A stretch of 64,000 nt of DNA. It comes from Thiomicrorhabdus sp. ZW0627. GTDB lineage: Bacteria > Pseudomonadota > Gammaproteobacteria > Thiomicrospirales > Thiomicrospiraceae. Under the pieces are notes generated by a model. It was not told the DNA's origin. It searched no databases and saw only the letters and a list, made by a program, of their open reading frames with translations. How positions within the stretch are numbered: the first letter of the stretch is position 1; the number at the start of each line of letters is the position of its first letter. The stretch is from positions 1-64,000 of the forward strand of contig NZ_JARUQR010000001.1 in assembly GCF_029767005.1 (NCBI RefSeq), read 5' to 3'. The translations under genes were made by a program, and so were the position numbers. Positions 1-9,839 of this stretch are shown here, piece after piece.

Positions 1-6
1 AACTTG

Positions 7-31
7 AAAGGGGGCTTAATGCCCCTTTTTT
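7..31. terminator. Rho-independent terminator
   Basis: A GC-rich stem (GGGGC, loop TTAAT, GCCCC) flanked by A and T runs, with a T-run on the plus strand. It would end a plus-strand gene lying to the left of the window and could also serve the minus-strand gene that ends at 115. Confidence 0.75.
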
Positions 32-58
32 ATTGTCCGGAAATTCTGTTAGAAAAAC

Positions 59-72
59 GAACAGGCCTGTTC
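59..72. repeat. AACAGGCCTGTT palindrome, copy 1
   Basis: A perfect copy of the 12-bp palindrome at 60-71, extended by one more pair (G/C) to 14 bp. It lies between the terminator at 7-31 and the 3' end of the GGDEF-EAL gene. See the palindrome finding. Confidence 0.85.
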
Positions 73-114
73 AGTTTAGGGTGAAAAGGTTGGCGTGTGA
101 TTGGAAGTAAAGGT

Positions 115-2136
115 TTAGTCGTTCCAGTTGGCTATTTTGCAAACGTCGGCTTGGTGTGTTTTGTAGAAGCCTTCAAAGTCGGTGACTGGCAGCGGTTTTG
201 AACAGTAGTATCCTTGACAAAGCTTACAGCCTACTTGTTTGAGGTAGAGAGATTGTTCTCTGGTTTCTACCCCTTCCGCAATGACGTCCATATCGAGGGT
301 TTGTCCCATTTTTACGATGGTTTCAAGGAAGATGGCTCCTTCGGTGGTATTGAAGTCGTCCACAAAGGTTTTGTCTATCTTGATGCTGTCGATCGGGAAT
401 TTCTTGAGGTAGGAGAGCGAGGAATAACCGGTTCCGAAATCATCCAGAGAAATACTGATACCGTTGTCGTGAATCATATTCAAGGTATTCAGGTTGTTAT
501 TGGTCTGATCCAGGAACAGGTATTCGGTGATTTCAAATTCGATTTTGGCTGGGTCGACTTGAGTTTCTTCCAGTAACGCTTTGAATTTCTTTTCAAAGTT
601 GTCATCGAGCAATTGCTGCGTGGCAACGTTGATGGCAATTGAAATGTCGATCCCTTTGGCCTGCCAGGCTTTTTGCTGGTACATCGCCTCGCGCATGACC
701 CATAAGCCGAGTTCGACGATGAAGCCGTTCTCTTCCGCAAGTGGAATGAAGTCGTTAGGCGGGATGATGCCGTCAGTGCGTGTCTGCCATCGGATCAGGG
801 CTTCCGCTCCGACAATCTCACCCGTTTTCATGTCTATCTTAGGTTGATAGTAAAGCTGGTATTCTTCATGTTCGAGTGCCCGGCGCATGGCTTTATCCAT
901 GGCGATGCTCTTTTTGACTTCGGCGTTCAGGCGTTCTGTGAAGAAGTGGTATTGAGCACGTCCTTTTTTCTTGGCTTCATACATGGCGATGTCGGAATGC
1001 TGCATCAGGGAAATGATGTCCGTTCCGTCTTTCGGGTAGAAGGCAATACCGACACTGCTCGTAATGTTGATCGGATGGGTTTGAACCACCCAGGTGATAC
1101 TTAATCGATTCTGAATTCGTTCGATGATGTTGGTCAGCTCGCTCATCGAATGATACTCTTCAAGCACGATAACGAACTCGTCACCGCCGACACGCGCAAC
1201 GAAATCATTGGCACGCAACACTTCAGCAATGGTCGAAGCGACGTTTTGCAGAAGTTCATCCCCGATATGGTGTCCTAAAGCATCGTTAACGGTTTTGAAG
1301 TTGTCCAGGTCCAGAAACAGATAAGCGAATTCCTTGTTGGTGCGCGATGCGTTGGCAATGAGTCTTTTGAGATGTTCGTTTAATGCGTTTCGGTTGGCAA
1401 GGCCGCTCAAGGAGTCGGTACGAGCCATTTTATAGAGTTCTTTCTGCTCCGCGTCCAGGCGAGTGAACGTTTGAACCATCGATGAACGGATCGCTTCCAG
1501 CTCTTTGACTTTAAACGCTTTTGGAATGAAGCTCTGGTAATAGGCGTATTGGCGCAATTTTTCCAAAGGGTTTCCGATAAACAGCTTGAGAATGATCCAG
1601 ATGAGGAAGATGCTTAGCGCCGGTAAAATTCCAAAGTAGGTGAAAAATTTGGTTTTATTGTAGCTGAGAGAATATTCGATCTCGTCTTGATCCAGCAGGA
1701 AGAGAAGGGATAGTTTCTTCAGGTGCTCACCTTCGTAGAAGCGGACGATGCCTTCCAGTCCGACTTTTTGAGTCAATTGTTCATAGGCGGATTTCGCGTG
1801 ATGGTTGTATAGAGGGCTTTTGGTTATGGCCTTTCGGTAATGCGGATCCGTCGTCAGTAGGACCTCTTCGTCGTCAAGAATGATGATGGCTTTGATGAAG
1901 TCGTTGTTGGAAGCTGCCCGGTCAAGAAATGCGCGTGAACTTTGGATATTTTGTTTTTCGGTGATGTTCTTGGATAAGACGTAACTGATTTCGGACATAT
2001 CGTCCTGAAGTGTTCCCAGAATCACCGAAGCGGTTTGTTCACGTTGATCAAGGTAGTAGTCTGAGAAAATCGAATATAAAACGCCTAGCAAAAGAAAAAT
2101 AATCAGCAGTATGAACTGCTTAATGTTCAGAAGCAT
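115..2136 (-). CDS. Membrane-bound GGDEF-EAL cyclic-di-GMP enzyme
   Basis: A 673-residue inner-membrane protein that makes and/or degrades cyclic-di-GMP. There is an N-terminal membrane helix (about 7-25), a periplasmic region of roughly 140 residues, a second helix (about 165-187), a GGDEF domain (about 235-400) and an EAL domain (about 415-660). GGDEF is intact at 317-321, preceded at the standard spacing by an RxxD inhibitory site (RAND). The EAL side keeps EAL (445-447), EITE, DDFGTG (565-570) and AEGVE, so both activities are possible; which one dominates cannot be read from sequence. The gene starts one base after the stop of the upstream binding-protein lipoprotein (TGA-C-ATG), so the two are almost certainly co-translated. 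The periplasmic region probably senses that partner. Confidence 0.93.
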   Translation of the reverse strand: MLLNIKQFILLIIFLLLGVLYSIFSDYYLDQREQTASVILGTLQDDMSEISYVLSKNITEKQNIQSSRAFLDRAASNNDFIKAIIILDDEEVLLTTDPHYRKAITKSPLYNHHAKSAYEQLTQKVGLEGIVRFYEGEHLKKLSLLFLLDQDEIEYSLSYNKTKFFTYFGILPALSIFLIWIILKLFIGNPLEKLRQYAYYQSFIPKAFKVKELEAIRSSMVQTFTRLDAEQKELYKMARTDSLSGLANRNALNEHLKRLIANASRTNKEFAYLFLDLDNFKTVNDALGHHIGDELLQNVASTIAEVLRANDFVARVGGDEFVIVLEEYHSMSELTNIIERIQNRLSITWVVQTHPINITSSVGIAFYPKDGTDIISLMQHSDIAMYEAKKKGRAQYHFFTERLNAEVKKSIAMDKAMRRALEHEEYQLYYQPKIDMKTGEIVGAEALIRWQTRTDGIIPPNDFIPLAEENGFIVELGLWVMREAMYQQKAWQAKGIDISIAINVATQQLLDDNFEKKFKALLEETQVDPAKIEFEITEYLFLDQTNNNLNTLNMIHDNGISISLDDFGTGYSSLSYLKKFPIDSIKIDKTFVDDFNTTEGAIFLETIVKMGQTLDMDVIAEGVETREQSLYLKQVGCKLCQGYYCSKPLPVTDFEGFYKTHQADVCKIANWND

Positions 2137-2137
2137 G

Positions 2138-3019
2138 TCAGATCAGCCCTCTTGTCGGAAAGTTGGCTTCACGCATACGTTCTTTCAGTTTTGGATCGAT
2201 GCTTTGGTTGATCCATATGATGTCGTTCAGAGAGTGTAGGAATTCTTCGTAGCTGACTTCCAGCATATAAGGTTTGACGGTTTCGTAGAATTCGCGCGGG
2301 TTTTGTTTGAGAACGTCGACCGCATCGCTGACCAGCTTTTTCAACTGGATGAACTGGTCTTTGTGTTTGTGGAGAACATCTTCGGTCGTGAAAAGAGCGT
2401 CTACAACCAGCAGGTCCAGTCCATTTTTGGTGGAGGCGATTTCGTTGAATCCCTGTTTTTCTAAATCGATATTGTATGGGTTATAGGTGATGATGAGGCT
2501 GGGTCTTTTGGTGTTCTTAGCTTCGAGCGTTGAAATGTTTGCCTGATCCTGGTTGATGTAGTTGATGTTTTTTTCATACAGTCCGTGCAGCTTGATGAAG
2601 TCTTTCAACAAGGTGCTGTTAATGGAATCCATTTCAAGGTAGGCGTCGATTGTTTCATCGGTATTTTTCAAAGCCTCGATGGAAACGTTGCTCATTATGA
2701 TGTCTCCGCCATAAGAGCGATCGAACATCATAATCGGTAACAAGGACGAGTCTTGTGGGGACAGGATACTGTATTCATATTGTGTACCGACGTAGGCATC
2801 GGAGTTACCGGACTGGTAAAGGTACATGTTTTCGCTTAGAGAGACAACATGAAGAAGCTTTATGTTTAAAGGCTTTAGCCAACCTTTTTCTTTAGCGTAG
2901 TAAAGAGGGGAGTAACCGATCCAGGTTGTCGCTGAAATTTTAAGTTTTTCAGGTTGACTTGAGGAGCAGGAAGTCAGAAGAAGGACGATACTAAAAAAGA
3001 GGGCAATTTTTTTGATCAT
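2138..3019 (-). CDS. Substrate-binding lipoprotein (NMT1/ThiY-like), orphan
   Basis: A 293-residue lipoprotein with the type-II periplasmic binding fold of the NMT1/SsuA/ThiY group. The signal peptide ends in a lipobox, LLTSC, near residue 18. The following ISATTWIGYSPLYYAKEKGW is the typical start of this family's first lobe. No ABC permease or ATPase gene lies nearby. Instead it is the first gene of a two-gene unit with the GGDEF-EAL protein. By analogy with NspS-MbaA in Vibrio, it may act as a ligand-loaded sensor that controls its membrane partner rather than feeding a transporter. That role is inference. The ligand is unknown. Confidence 0.85.
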   Translation of the reverse strand: MIKKIALFFSIVLLLTSCSSSQPEKLKISATTWIGYSPLYYAKEKGWLKPLNIKLLHVVSLSENMYLYQSGNSDAYVGTQYEYSILSPQDSSLLPIMMFDRSYGGDIIMSNVSIEALKNTDETIDAYLEMDSINSTLLKDFIKLHGLYEKNINYINQDQANISTLEAKNTKRPSLIITYNPYNIDLEKQGFNEIASTKNGLDLLVVDALFTTEDVLHKHKDQFIQLKKLVSDAVDVLKQNPREFYETVKPYMLEVSYEEFLHSLNDIIWINQSIDPKLKERMREANFPTRGLI

Positions 3020-3438
3020 GTTAAGCGGTCTTTTTAGGGTTTAAAAGGAATGGCTCGTCACACCTTGGTATTTCCATTTCCTTTGTATGGAATAAGTTTC
3101 TTATCATGCATCATACCATAGGCTTTGTTATTAGCGGAATAGTATATTTAACAATCTCTCCGTAAGCCCTTACTGGCCATGAAATTGGTGAATTGGGATA
3201 AAATTTTTTATTTGAAAACAATGAAATAAATGTGGTATTTGTAAAAAATATTGATTATTGTGTGCTAAAAAGATTGATTTTTATCTATCTGTTTTATGGC
3301 AAGTATAGATAAGTTTCTTATTTACTTGTTCGTGTTGAAAACTGAAGAGGCAGAACTTTTCCACTGGTTTCCGAAAATAGGCCTTTAAACACAAGCCGTT
3401 GTACATTGCGTTTTAAGTAACAAGGATGGCTCTTAAAA
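3020..3438. other. AT-rich divergent intergenic region
   Basis: About 420 bp between the divergent lipoprotein and histidine-kinase genes. It is strongly AT-rich in the middle (about 3180-3330) and must hold promoters for both directions. I see only weak sigma70-like candidates (for example TTGAAA at 3212-3217 with a poor -10), no RNA gene and no convincing small ORF. Confidence 0.5.
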
Positions 3439-6093
3439 TTGTATAAGAAGATAGAAACCTCTCGGTTAATGTTATTTTTGGTTTTTGCTGTCCTTGCGAT
3501 TCTGATGGCGACGGTATTTTATATTGATCGTGAATTGCGTTTTGAGCAGCAGAAGACCCTAGAGAAGCAATTGGTGGAAGACGCTGCACGATCGATTGTC
3601 AATGACATCAACGAGGTTTACGCCGATCTGCATTACCTTAGCCAGCAGAGCACGGCAAAAGACTTTCTTCTTGATCTTCCCGACGTTTCTTTGAGTGAGT
3701 TATGCCAAGAATATCTGACTTTTTCCAAAGATGAAAAACATTATTCCCAGATTCGCCTTCTGGATGTATTTGGTCAGGAAATCGTACGCATAGAGCGTGA
3801 AAACGACCATTCTTTTCGAGTTAATTCAGACAAGCTACAGAATAAATCCGACCGTTATTACTTTCGTGAAGCGGAAAAGCTTAATGTTGGTGAGGTATTT
3901 CAATCGCCTTTTGACTTGAATGTAGAACACGGTGAAATTGTGATTCCGTATAAGCCGACCATTCGTTTTGTAACCCCGGTTTTGGGGTATGGAGGCGAAA
4001 TAATCGGTTACATGGTTTTCAACTATGACGGTTCGGCACTGCTTCAAAATTTACGTAAGTTGTCCGAAAGTACTTCGAGTTCTTCGCTTTTCATGCTCAA
4101 TAAAGACGGTTACTTTTTGTACGGTGCTTCGGAGGACCGTTTTAATTGGGGGTTCATGCAAGGTGAGATGAATGCTCAGAATAATATGAGTAAACAAAAC
4201 CCTGACTTATGGTCCGAAATTAATGAAAAGACAGAGGGGTTCGTTACTCAAAAGCATAAGGAACTGTATACCTTTACGCGGATCTGTTCAGAGAACAAGT
4301 GCGGTTTGAAATCGAATGACACCTCATTGGGCATTCCGTTCAAGGCATCGGATTTGCCTTGGTTCATTGTTGCGAAATCTGAGTCGAATTGGGTTTATGG
4401 TTCGGATTTTACATGGCAGAAGCAATGGCCTTTTATCGTAGCCGCACTTTTGTTCGTTGTGGCTTTTCTCTCTTTTGTGGTTTCGAGTCGTTTGTCGAAT
4501 ACCGTCCAACGTCTGGCAAATCGGGAGCGTGCTTTAGAGCAGAGCAAAAACACATTTCGGACCTTATTTGATTTTGCTCCGGACAGTATTTGCATCGTTA
4601 ACCCTCAAGGGATCATAGAGATGGTCAACCATCAGGCTCGTAAGTTGTTTGAAAAAAAGCCTGAGGAGCTGGTTGGTCAAGATTATCGAAATATTATGCC
4701 CGAAAACATGCAGGCGAAGTTCAAGTCGCTTGAGGGGCGTTTGAAAAGTGAAGGTGAGGTGATAGAAGATTCAGGCGACGGCATATTGCGTTATCAGCGC
4801 TCGAAAGGTGATGAGCGATTGCTGGAAATGATTGTTTCTTCAGTGGAGATTGAAGATCAACCTATGGTTTTAGTATTGATCCGGGATTTGACCGAAAAGA
4901 TTAAAACCGATAATCAGCTCAGGCAAGTGCAGAAGCTTGAATCTTTAGGAAGGTTGACCGGAGGTGTGGCGCACGATTTCAATAATTTACTGGGTATCGT
5001 CATCGGTCAGCTTGACCTTTTGGAGAGAGGTATTGACGATCGTGAAAAAACGATCGGAAGGGTGAATAAGGTTCGTAAGGCCGCGTTATTGGCGTCAGAC
5101 CTGACCCAGAAACTGTTGGCCGTCTCAAGAAAACAGGCGTTGAAATTCGAACCCGTTAACCTCAATGAGTTGCTGGATGATGTGGTCGACATGTTGCATC
5201 GTACCATGAAAGATCACATCACGATTCAGTCGGAAATCGCCGAAAATCTACCGATTGTTGAAGCAGACTCCAGTGAGTTGGTCAATGCTTTGATCAATCT
5301 GGCGGTGAATGCCAAAGATGCCTTGCAGGACGGTGGGGAAATCTATATCGGGGCGGAAGTCGTCGGGGCTGGTGAAGTCTGTTCACAGGGGCCTGATGAA
5401 GCGATCTTGCCGGGGGACTATGTTTCGATCGAAGTGGCTGACAACGGCACCGGGATTCCGGCATCCATATTAGAACGGATTTTGGAGCCTTTTTTCTCAA
5501 CCAAACCGAAAGAAAAGGGCAGCGGGTTGGGGTTGTCGATGGTCTATGGCCTTATCAAACAAGTAAAAGGACATCTTTGTATCGAAAGTGTGGAAGGTAA
5601 AGGTACTTCAGTCCATCTTTATTTACCGGTAATGGCGGATTCGAAATTGGAATCGTTTGATAAGCCGGTAGAAGAAGTCATGTTGGAATCGATTCTGGCA
5701 GAGGAGGAGATGGGGATTAGGCGACTTCTGGTCATTGATGATGAAGAAGATCTGCTGGAAGTGACTGAAGCCTATTTGAGTCAGGCGGGTTACCAGTGTG
5801 TGACCGCACGGAGTGCGGATGAGGCATGGGGTATTCTGGAAAATGGCGAACGCTTTGATCTTGTCGTTTCGGATGTGATCATGCCCGGACATTTGGACGG
5901 TTTTGAATTGATGAAGAAAATGCAGAAAGAGGGAATTGGGCTTCCTTTCGTTTTTGTCAGCGGTTTTTCTGAAAGCCTTTTGGACTTACAACATGACCGA
6001 GTACAAAATAGTGGCTTTATCTTAATACATAAGCCCTTTACAAAACAGCAGTTAGTGGAAGCGGTTAAGGAGCTGTTGAGCATTGCAGTTTGA
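3439..6093 (+). CDS. Hybrid sensor histidine kinase (Cache-PAS-HisKA-HATPase-REC)
   Basis: An 884-residue membrane sensor kinase. A membrane helix (10-29), a large periplasmic Cache-like sensor (about 35-325), a second helix (about 331-349) and a PAS domain (about 368-485) precede the kinase core. The phospho-accepting histidine is H512 in GGVAHDFNN. ATP-binding boxes are NALINLAVNAKDAL (N), DNGTGIP (G1) and GSGLGLSMVYG (G2). A C-terminal receiver domain (about 762-880) has acidic pair DDEED and phospho-acceptor D812 in VVSDVIMPG. The start is a TTG; AAGGA lies 12 bases upstream. The next gene, 37 bp downstream, encodes a receiver-EAL protein and is the likely phosphorelay output. Confidence 0.92.
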   Translation: MYKKIETSRLMLFLVFAVLAILMATVFYIDRELRFEQQKTLEKQLVEDAARSIVNDINEVYADLHYLSQQSTAKDFLLDLPDVSLSELCQEYLTFSKDEKHYSQIRLLDVFGQEIVRIERENDHSFRVNSDKLQNKSDRYYFREAEKLNVGEVFQSPFDLNVEHGEIVIPYKPTIRFVTPVLGYGGEIIGYMVFNYDGSALLQNLRKLSESTSSSSLFMLNKDGYFLYGASEDRFNWGFMQGEMNAQNNMSKQNPDLWSEINEKTEGFVTQKHKELYTFTRICSENKCGLKSNDTSLGIPFKASDLPWFIVAKSESNWVYGSDFTWQKQWPFIVAALLFVVAFLSFVVSSRLSNTVQRLANRERALEQSKNTFRTLFDFAPDSICIVNPQGIIEMVNHQARKLFEKKPEELVGQDYRNIMPENMQAKFKSLEGRLKSEGEVIEDSGDGILRYQRSKGDERLLEMIVSSVEIEDQPMVLVLIRDLTEKIKTDNQLRQVQKLESLGRLTGGVAHDFNNLLGIVIGQLDLLERGIDDREKTIGRVNKVRKAALLASDLTQKLLAVSRKQALKFEPVNLNELLDDVVDMLHRTMKDHITIQSEIAENLPIVEADSSELVNALINLAVNAKDALQDGGEIYIGAEVVGAGEVCSQGPDEAILPGDYVSIEVADNGTGIPASILERILEPFFSTKPKEKGSGLGLSMVYGLIKQVKGHLCIESVEGKGTSVHLYLPVMADSKLESFDKPVEEVMLESILAEEEMGIRRLLVIDDEEDLLEVTEAYLSQAGYQCVTARSADEAWGILENGERFDLVVSDVIMPGHLDGFELMKKMQKEGIGLPFVFVSGFSESLLDLQHDRVQNSGFILIHKPFTKQQLVEAVKELLSIAV

Positions 6094-6130
6094 GTAAGCA
6101 CTTAAGTTGTTGATAACAAGAGGTGGGAAG

Positions 6131-8512
6131 ATGAATGTTCAAGTTTTAATCATGGATGATGAGAGTGAATATGGCGAATTGATTTCGGACATTGCGGAAT
6201 CGATGAATCTGAAAGCCGTGGCATCGACAGATGGTAATCAGTTCGAGGAGTTGATGACTGATGATGTTCAGCTTGTGTTTCTTGATCTTCATATGCCGGA
6301 GCGTGACGGCATCGAATTGTTGAGGGTTCTGTCGGATCAGGGCTATCAGGGCGGCGTGGTTTTGATGAGTGGTTTTGATGAGGCGGTACTCTCAACGGCG
6401 CACGAGTTGGCGGAAAAGCATGGACTCAATTTGAGGGAGCCGTTGACAAAGCCGTTTAGGATGCAGCAGATTGTCGATGTATTCAATAATGAAAACCTCA
6501 GTCCGGCCAACGCTGACCACGGCGTTGACCTGAATTCGGAAGTGGTTGCTCTTTTGCCCCCGGAAGAGCTTCAGGCGGCGATTGATGAAGGCCGTATCAT
6601 AATGCACTATCAGCCTCAGGTATCACTGAAAACCTATCAGGTTATCGGTTTTGAAGCGTTGGTACGTCTGGTCGATACAGAGGGAGCGCTCGTCTACCCC
6701 GACCACTTTATCCTGACGGCTGAACAGTCTGAATTGATTGACCAGCTAACTGAAATCGTCATTGAGCAGGTGTTGGACGATTATTCGAGTGAGCTAAAGA
6801 AATTTGGTCCGGTGACGGTTTCCATTAATGTGTCTGCGTTGAACCTTAAGGATCTGAATTTTCCGGATCGTTTGAATCAGGCCGTTAAGGATCGTGATAT
6901 CGATGCCAGAAACATTGTGGTGGAAATCACCGAAAGCAGTGTGTTTTCCGACGAGAAGACCAATCTGGATATTCTGACCCGTTTGCGGTTAAAAAACTTT
7001 AAGCTGTCTATTGACGATTTTGGTACCGGCGCAGCGGTGCTCGACTATATCAAGCGTTTTCCGTTTACGGAGTTAAAGATTGACAAGTCGTTCATCGATA
7101 ATCTATTGAGTAACTATAAAAATCAACTGCTCGTCAAAAACACCATTGAGATTGCACACGGTCTTAACATGGACGTGGTGGCCGAAGGCGTGGAAGATTG
7201 GGAGACGGTCCAATACCTGAAATCGGCCGGATGCAATCTTGCACAAGGGTATTATTTTTCCCGGCCGTTACCATTGCAGGAACTGATTGAATCCTTGACG
7301 CAAAGCGATCACAACAACCAAGCCAGTATTTATCGGGAATTGGACATCAAGACGGCCGAATTGGTGACTTTGAAACCCGATCAACCTGAGGATACGAAAC
7401 TCAAGGAAGTGATTGATCAGTTGATTCAGAATCCGGGCAATATTTCGACCCTTTACCATGATCCGGTCATATCCATTTTGCTGCCTCTGACCGGGCCTCT
7501 TGCAATGGTTGGCCAGAGTTTGCTTACCGGGTTGCGGACCAGTATCAGTGCATACAATAATGCCAATTCCGAACGGAGCCTGGATTTTGAAGTCTATGAC
7601 ACCAATTCCAAAACGGATCGACTGGTGCAGTTGACTAAGAAGACCATCTCCCAAAAGAGTATGGGACTGATGGGGTGCATTTTTCCGTTGGGCGACGTGG
7701 AACGGGTGGTTCGGTTACTGAACCAAACTCGAAAGCCGATGCTTTCTCCTTATGCAGGCTGCAGTTTGCTCCGCCAGTCTGGCTATACGAATATCTTCAA
7801 CAGTAAGGCGAGCTATCTGGATGAATTGGATGCGATTCTTCAAGTGATGGAAAAAGAGGGCGGCGATTGTGCCATGATCTATCCGCCAACCATCGTCGGC
7901 AATCGATTGAAAAACCATGCGGCCAAGCAAATGAAGAACATGCACTTCATCAAACATAACCAAATGCACACCTGCGATGACTTTCTTAAGGATTTGAAGA
8001 AGAAAGACGTTGATAACCTGCTGGTGATTGGCTCCCACGCACTGCTTTCAAGTGTGGTTAACAAATATCAAAAATTGAAGCCAACGGCCTATTTTTACGG
8101 TATCTCCCTAATCAGTCCGAGCGGGATGCAGAACTTGCTGTCCGATTCGCAAAAGAACGTCTTCTTGAGTACGCCGATACCGGACATCAAAAGCGACACG
8201 CCTGTTGCCAGAAAGTTTCGTGAAAACCTGGAGGAAGCCGGAATGGATGTGGCCAGCCGGTACGTGAATACGATCTCTTTAGAGGGCTTTATTTCCGGAG
8301 AGGTCTGGCTGCCATTATTGCAAGGTTTTCACGAAGAAGGTGGTGACTTGACCGTTTCACAATACTTGAACCGAAAATTGCGTGAAACCAGTAATATCGG
8401 CCATGATCTGGATATTCCGATGCAGTGGAACGAAAGTGAACGACAACTTGTTTCGCCGATTAACATCATCCGTTACCACGAAGGTTCTTGGAACCATTTC
8501 AAGACGGTTTGA
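6131..8512 (+). CDS. Response regulator REC-EAL fused to a periplasmic-binding-protein-like domain
   Basis: A 793-residue protein with an unusual domain order. Residues 1-120 form a receiver with phospho-acceptor D52 (VFLDLHMPERDG). About 145-390 form an EAL cyclic-di-GMP phosphodiesterase with intact EAL (175-177), SINVSA, EITES, DDFGTG (295-300), LKIDKSF, AEGVE and QGYYFSRP. About 440-790 resemble a type-I periplasmic binding fold (LivJ/amide-binding type): ISILLPLTGPLAMVGQSLLTGL opens the first lobe. There is no signal peptide or membrane helix, so the binding domain should be cytoplasmic. I chose the ATG at 6131 because AGGTGGG sits just upstream; an upstream in-frame TTG at 6107 has no such site. 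The likely partner kinase is the gene before it. Confidence 0.9.
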   Translation: MNVQVLIMDDESEYGELISDIAESMNLKAVASTDGNQFEELMTDDVQLVFLDLHMPERDGIELLRVLSDQGYQGGVVLMSGFDEAVLSTAHELAEKHGLNLREPLTKPFRMQQIVDVFNNENLSPANADHGVDLNSEVVALLPPEELQAAIDEGRIIMHYQPQVSLKTYQVIGFEALVRLVDTEGALVYPDHFILTAEQSELIDQLTEIVIEQVLDDYSSELKKFGPVTVSINVSALNLKDLNFPDRLNQAVKDRDIDARNIVVEITESSVFSDEKTNLDILTRLRLKNFKLSIDDFGTGAAVLDYIKRFPFTELKIDKSFIDNLLSNYKNQLLVKNTIEIAHGLNMDVVAEGVEDWETVQYLKSAGCNLAQGYYFSRPLPLQELIESLTQSDHNNQASIYRELDIKTAELVTLKPDQPEDTKLKEVIDQLIQNPGNISTLYHDPVISILLPLTGPLAMVGQSLLTGLRTSISAYNNANSERSLDFEVYDTNSKTDRLVQLTKKTISQKSMGLMGCIFPLGDVERVVRLLNQTRKPMLSPYAGCSLLRQSGYTNIFNSKASYLDELDAILQVMEKEGGDCAMIYPPTIVGNRLKNHAAKQMKNMHFIKHNQMHTCDDFLKDLKKKDVDNLLVIGSHALLSSVVNKYQKLKPTAYFYGISLISPSGMQNLLSDSQKNVFLSTPIPDIKSDTPVARKFRENLEEAGMDVASRYVNTISLEGFISGEVWLPLLQGFHEEGGDLTVSQYLNRKLRETSNIGHDLDIPMQWNESERQLVSPINIIRYHEGSWNHFKTV

Positions 8513-8538
8513 ATTTTAAGAGAATCACCAGCCGCCTT

Positions 8539-9189
8539 TTATATAACGTCTATTCCATCGTTTCGTAGTAAGTCCCTGATGGCTCGTGGGTCATAGTGTT
8601 GGGTGGAATGAAGGTAATCTGACACCTGTTTTGAAATTATTTCCGCCAAATGTGGTTTTTTGGCTTTTTTCAATAGCGCGGCAATTCTGGGTTCGATGCT
8701 TTCCGGTGTCATGTTTTCTGTGTTAAGTGATTCATTTGGCTCCAGATTAAACCGGTCTCTTTCAATCTCTTTGCACAGGGTCCAAATTGCAAATTCGACC
8801 GCTTCCATGTATTTTTTTTCGTTTTGTAGAAATATCCGCATTTGATTGGCGATTTCCACTTGGGAAAAAACGTCTATATATTTGAGCGTTAAGCGATTGA
8901 GTTCTTTCCAACCTTCTTCATTACGTTCTGCCAGCTGTAGGTACATAGGCAGTCTAAGACGTTCTTTGATGGTCAGATTTTCCGCACCTTCCGCTTGATA
9001 GGCTTCCTGTAGCTTTTCACAGGCTAAATCGTATTTATTTTCTTTTTTGAGCGAGGTGGCCTGTTTTAGAAGTTCTTTCGTGGTGTTTTCTGATTCGTTG
9101 GTAGTTGGAGTGCTGTTAGCGGAAGCGGGTGTTTCCACTTTCAACTCGGGTTTGGATGACGAAAATAGGCTTTTTATGAATTTCAACAC
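8539..9189 (-). CDS. Hypothetical protein, helical, TPR-like
   Basis: A 216-residue soluble protein of unknown function. The N-terminal 45 residues are low-complexity (Ser, Thr, Asn, Glu rich). The rest is predicted helical, and the segment around LLKQATSLKKENKYDLACEK looks like the first TPR-type helical pair. There is no signal peptide. The start is GTG with AAGGA eight bases upstream. It converges on the REC-EAL gene and has no obvious partner. Confidence 0.7.
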   Translation of the reverse strand: MLKFIKSLFSSSKPELKVETPASANSTPTTNESENTTKELLKQATSLKKENKYDLACEKLQEAYQAEGAENLTIKERLRLPMYLQLAERNEEGWKELNRLTLKYIDVFSQVEIANQMRIFLQNEKKYMEAVEFAIWTLCKEIERDRFNLEPNESLNTENMTPESIEPRIAALLKKAKKPHLAEIISKQVSDYLHSTQHYDPRAIRDLLRNDGIDVI

Positions 9190-9454
9190 GTTATTAATCC
9201 TTCAATAGAGCCAGGAATTAGAATCCATTCTATTCCTTGTTATCTGACTTTCGCTGAAAAGACCGGAACATTGTTTTCATTGTTCTTCTTCTGTCTAGAA
9301 AACTATAACGCAAAGAAGATACAAGTCCATGTTTATTTTGAAAAATATACGTTTACGGATAAAAGTAGAAAGCCGGGTTTGGCTAAATAGTCGTCATGCA
9401 AGTGATGGATAATGAAGAATTGTGTTTAGCTGATGTATTCAACTAATTTGTATT

Positions 9455-9810
9455 TGGTGGAGATGGGCGGAATCGAACCGCCGTCCGGAAAGCATCCAAT
9501 TAGAACTCTACATGTTTATTTGGTCTATTAATTTAACTTAGTGCTGCCCGACCAGCAGGGATCACGCTAAGCGAGTTTGTAAAGTTTAACGCCAGGCACC
9601 CAAACACGTACCTTACGCGATCCTATGTAAGTCGATACAGCAACAGGGGCCATAGGCAACGGGCCTGAGCTGCACAAGCGGGAATTAAGCCGCTAGAGCG
9701 TAGTTATCGTCGTTTGCAACTATAACTGTTTGAACTAAGATTTACGTGCATTGTTCGGGCACGACATGCATCCTAAGCTTCAGTCTCCCCGTCGAAACCA
9801 GTACATCCCC
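9455..9810 (-). ncRNA. ssrA: Transfer-messenger RNA (ssrA)
   Basis: The 5' end reads GGGGATGTACTGG and the 3' end carries the T-arm GGTTCGATTCC followed by CATCTCCACCA, so the tRNA-like acceptor stem closes and CCA is encoded. The length is about 356 nt. The tag reading frame lies at 9685-9717 (minus) and encodes ANDDNYALAA followed by TAA, a typical gammaproteobacterial degradation tag. It rescues stalled ribosomes together with SmpB, whose gene lies just upstream on the same strand. Confidence 0.97.
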
Positions 9811-9839
9811 GAATAGAGAAATACGTCAATTTGACGTTG

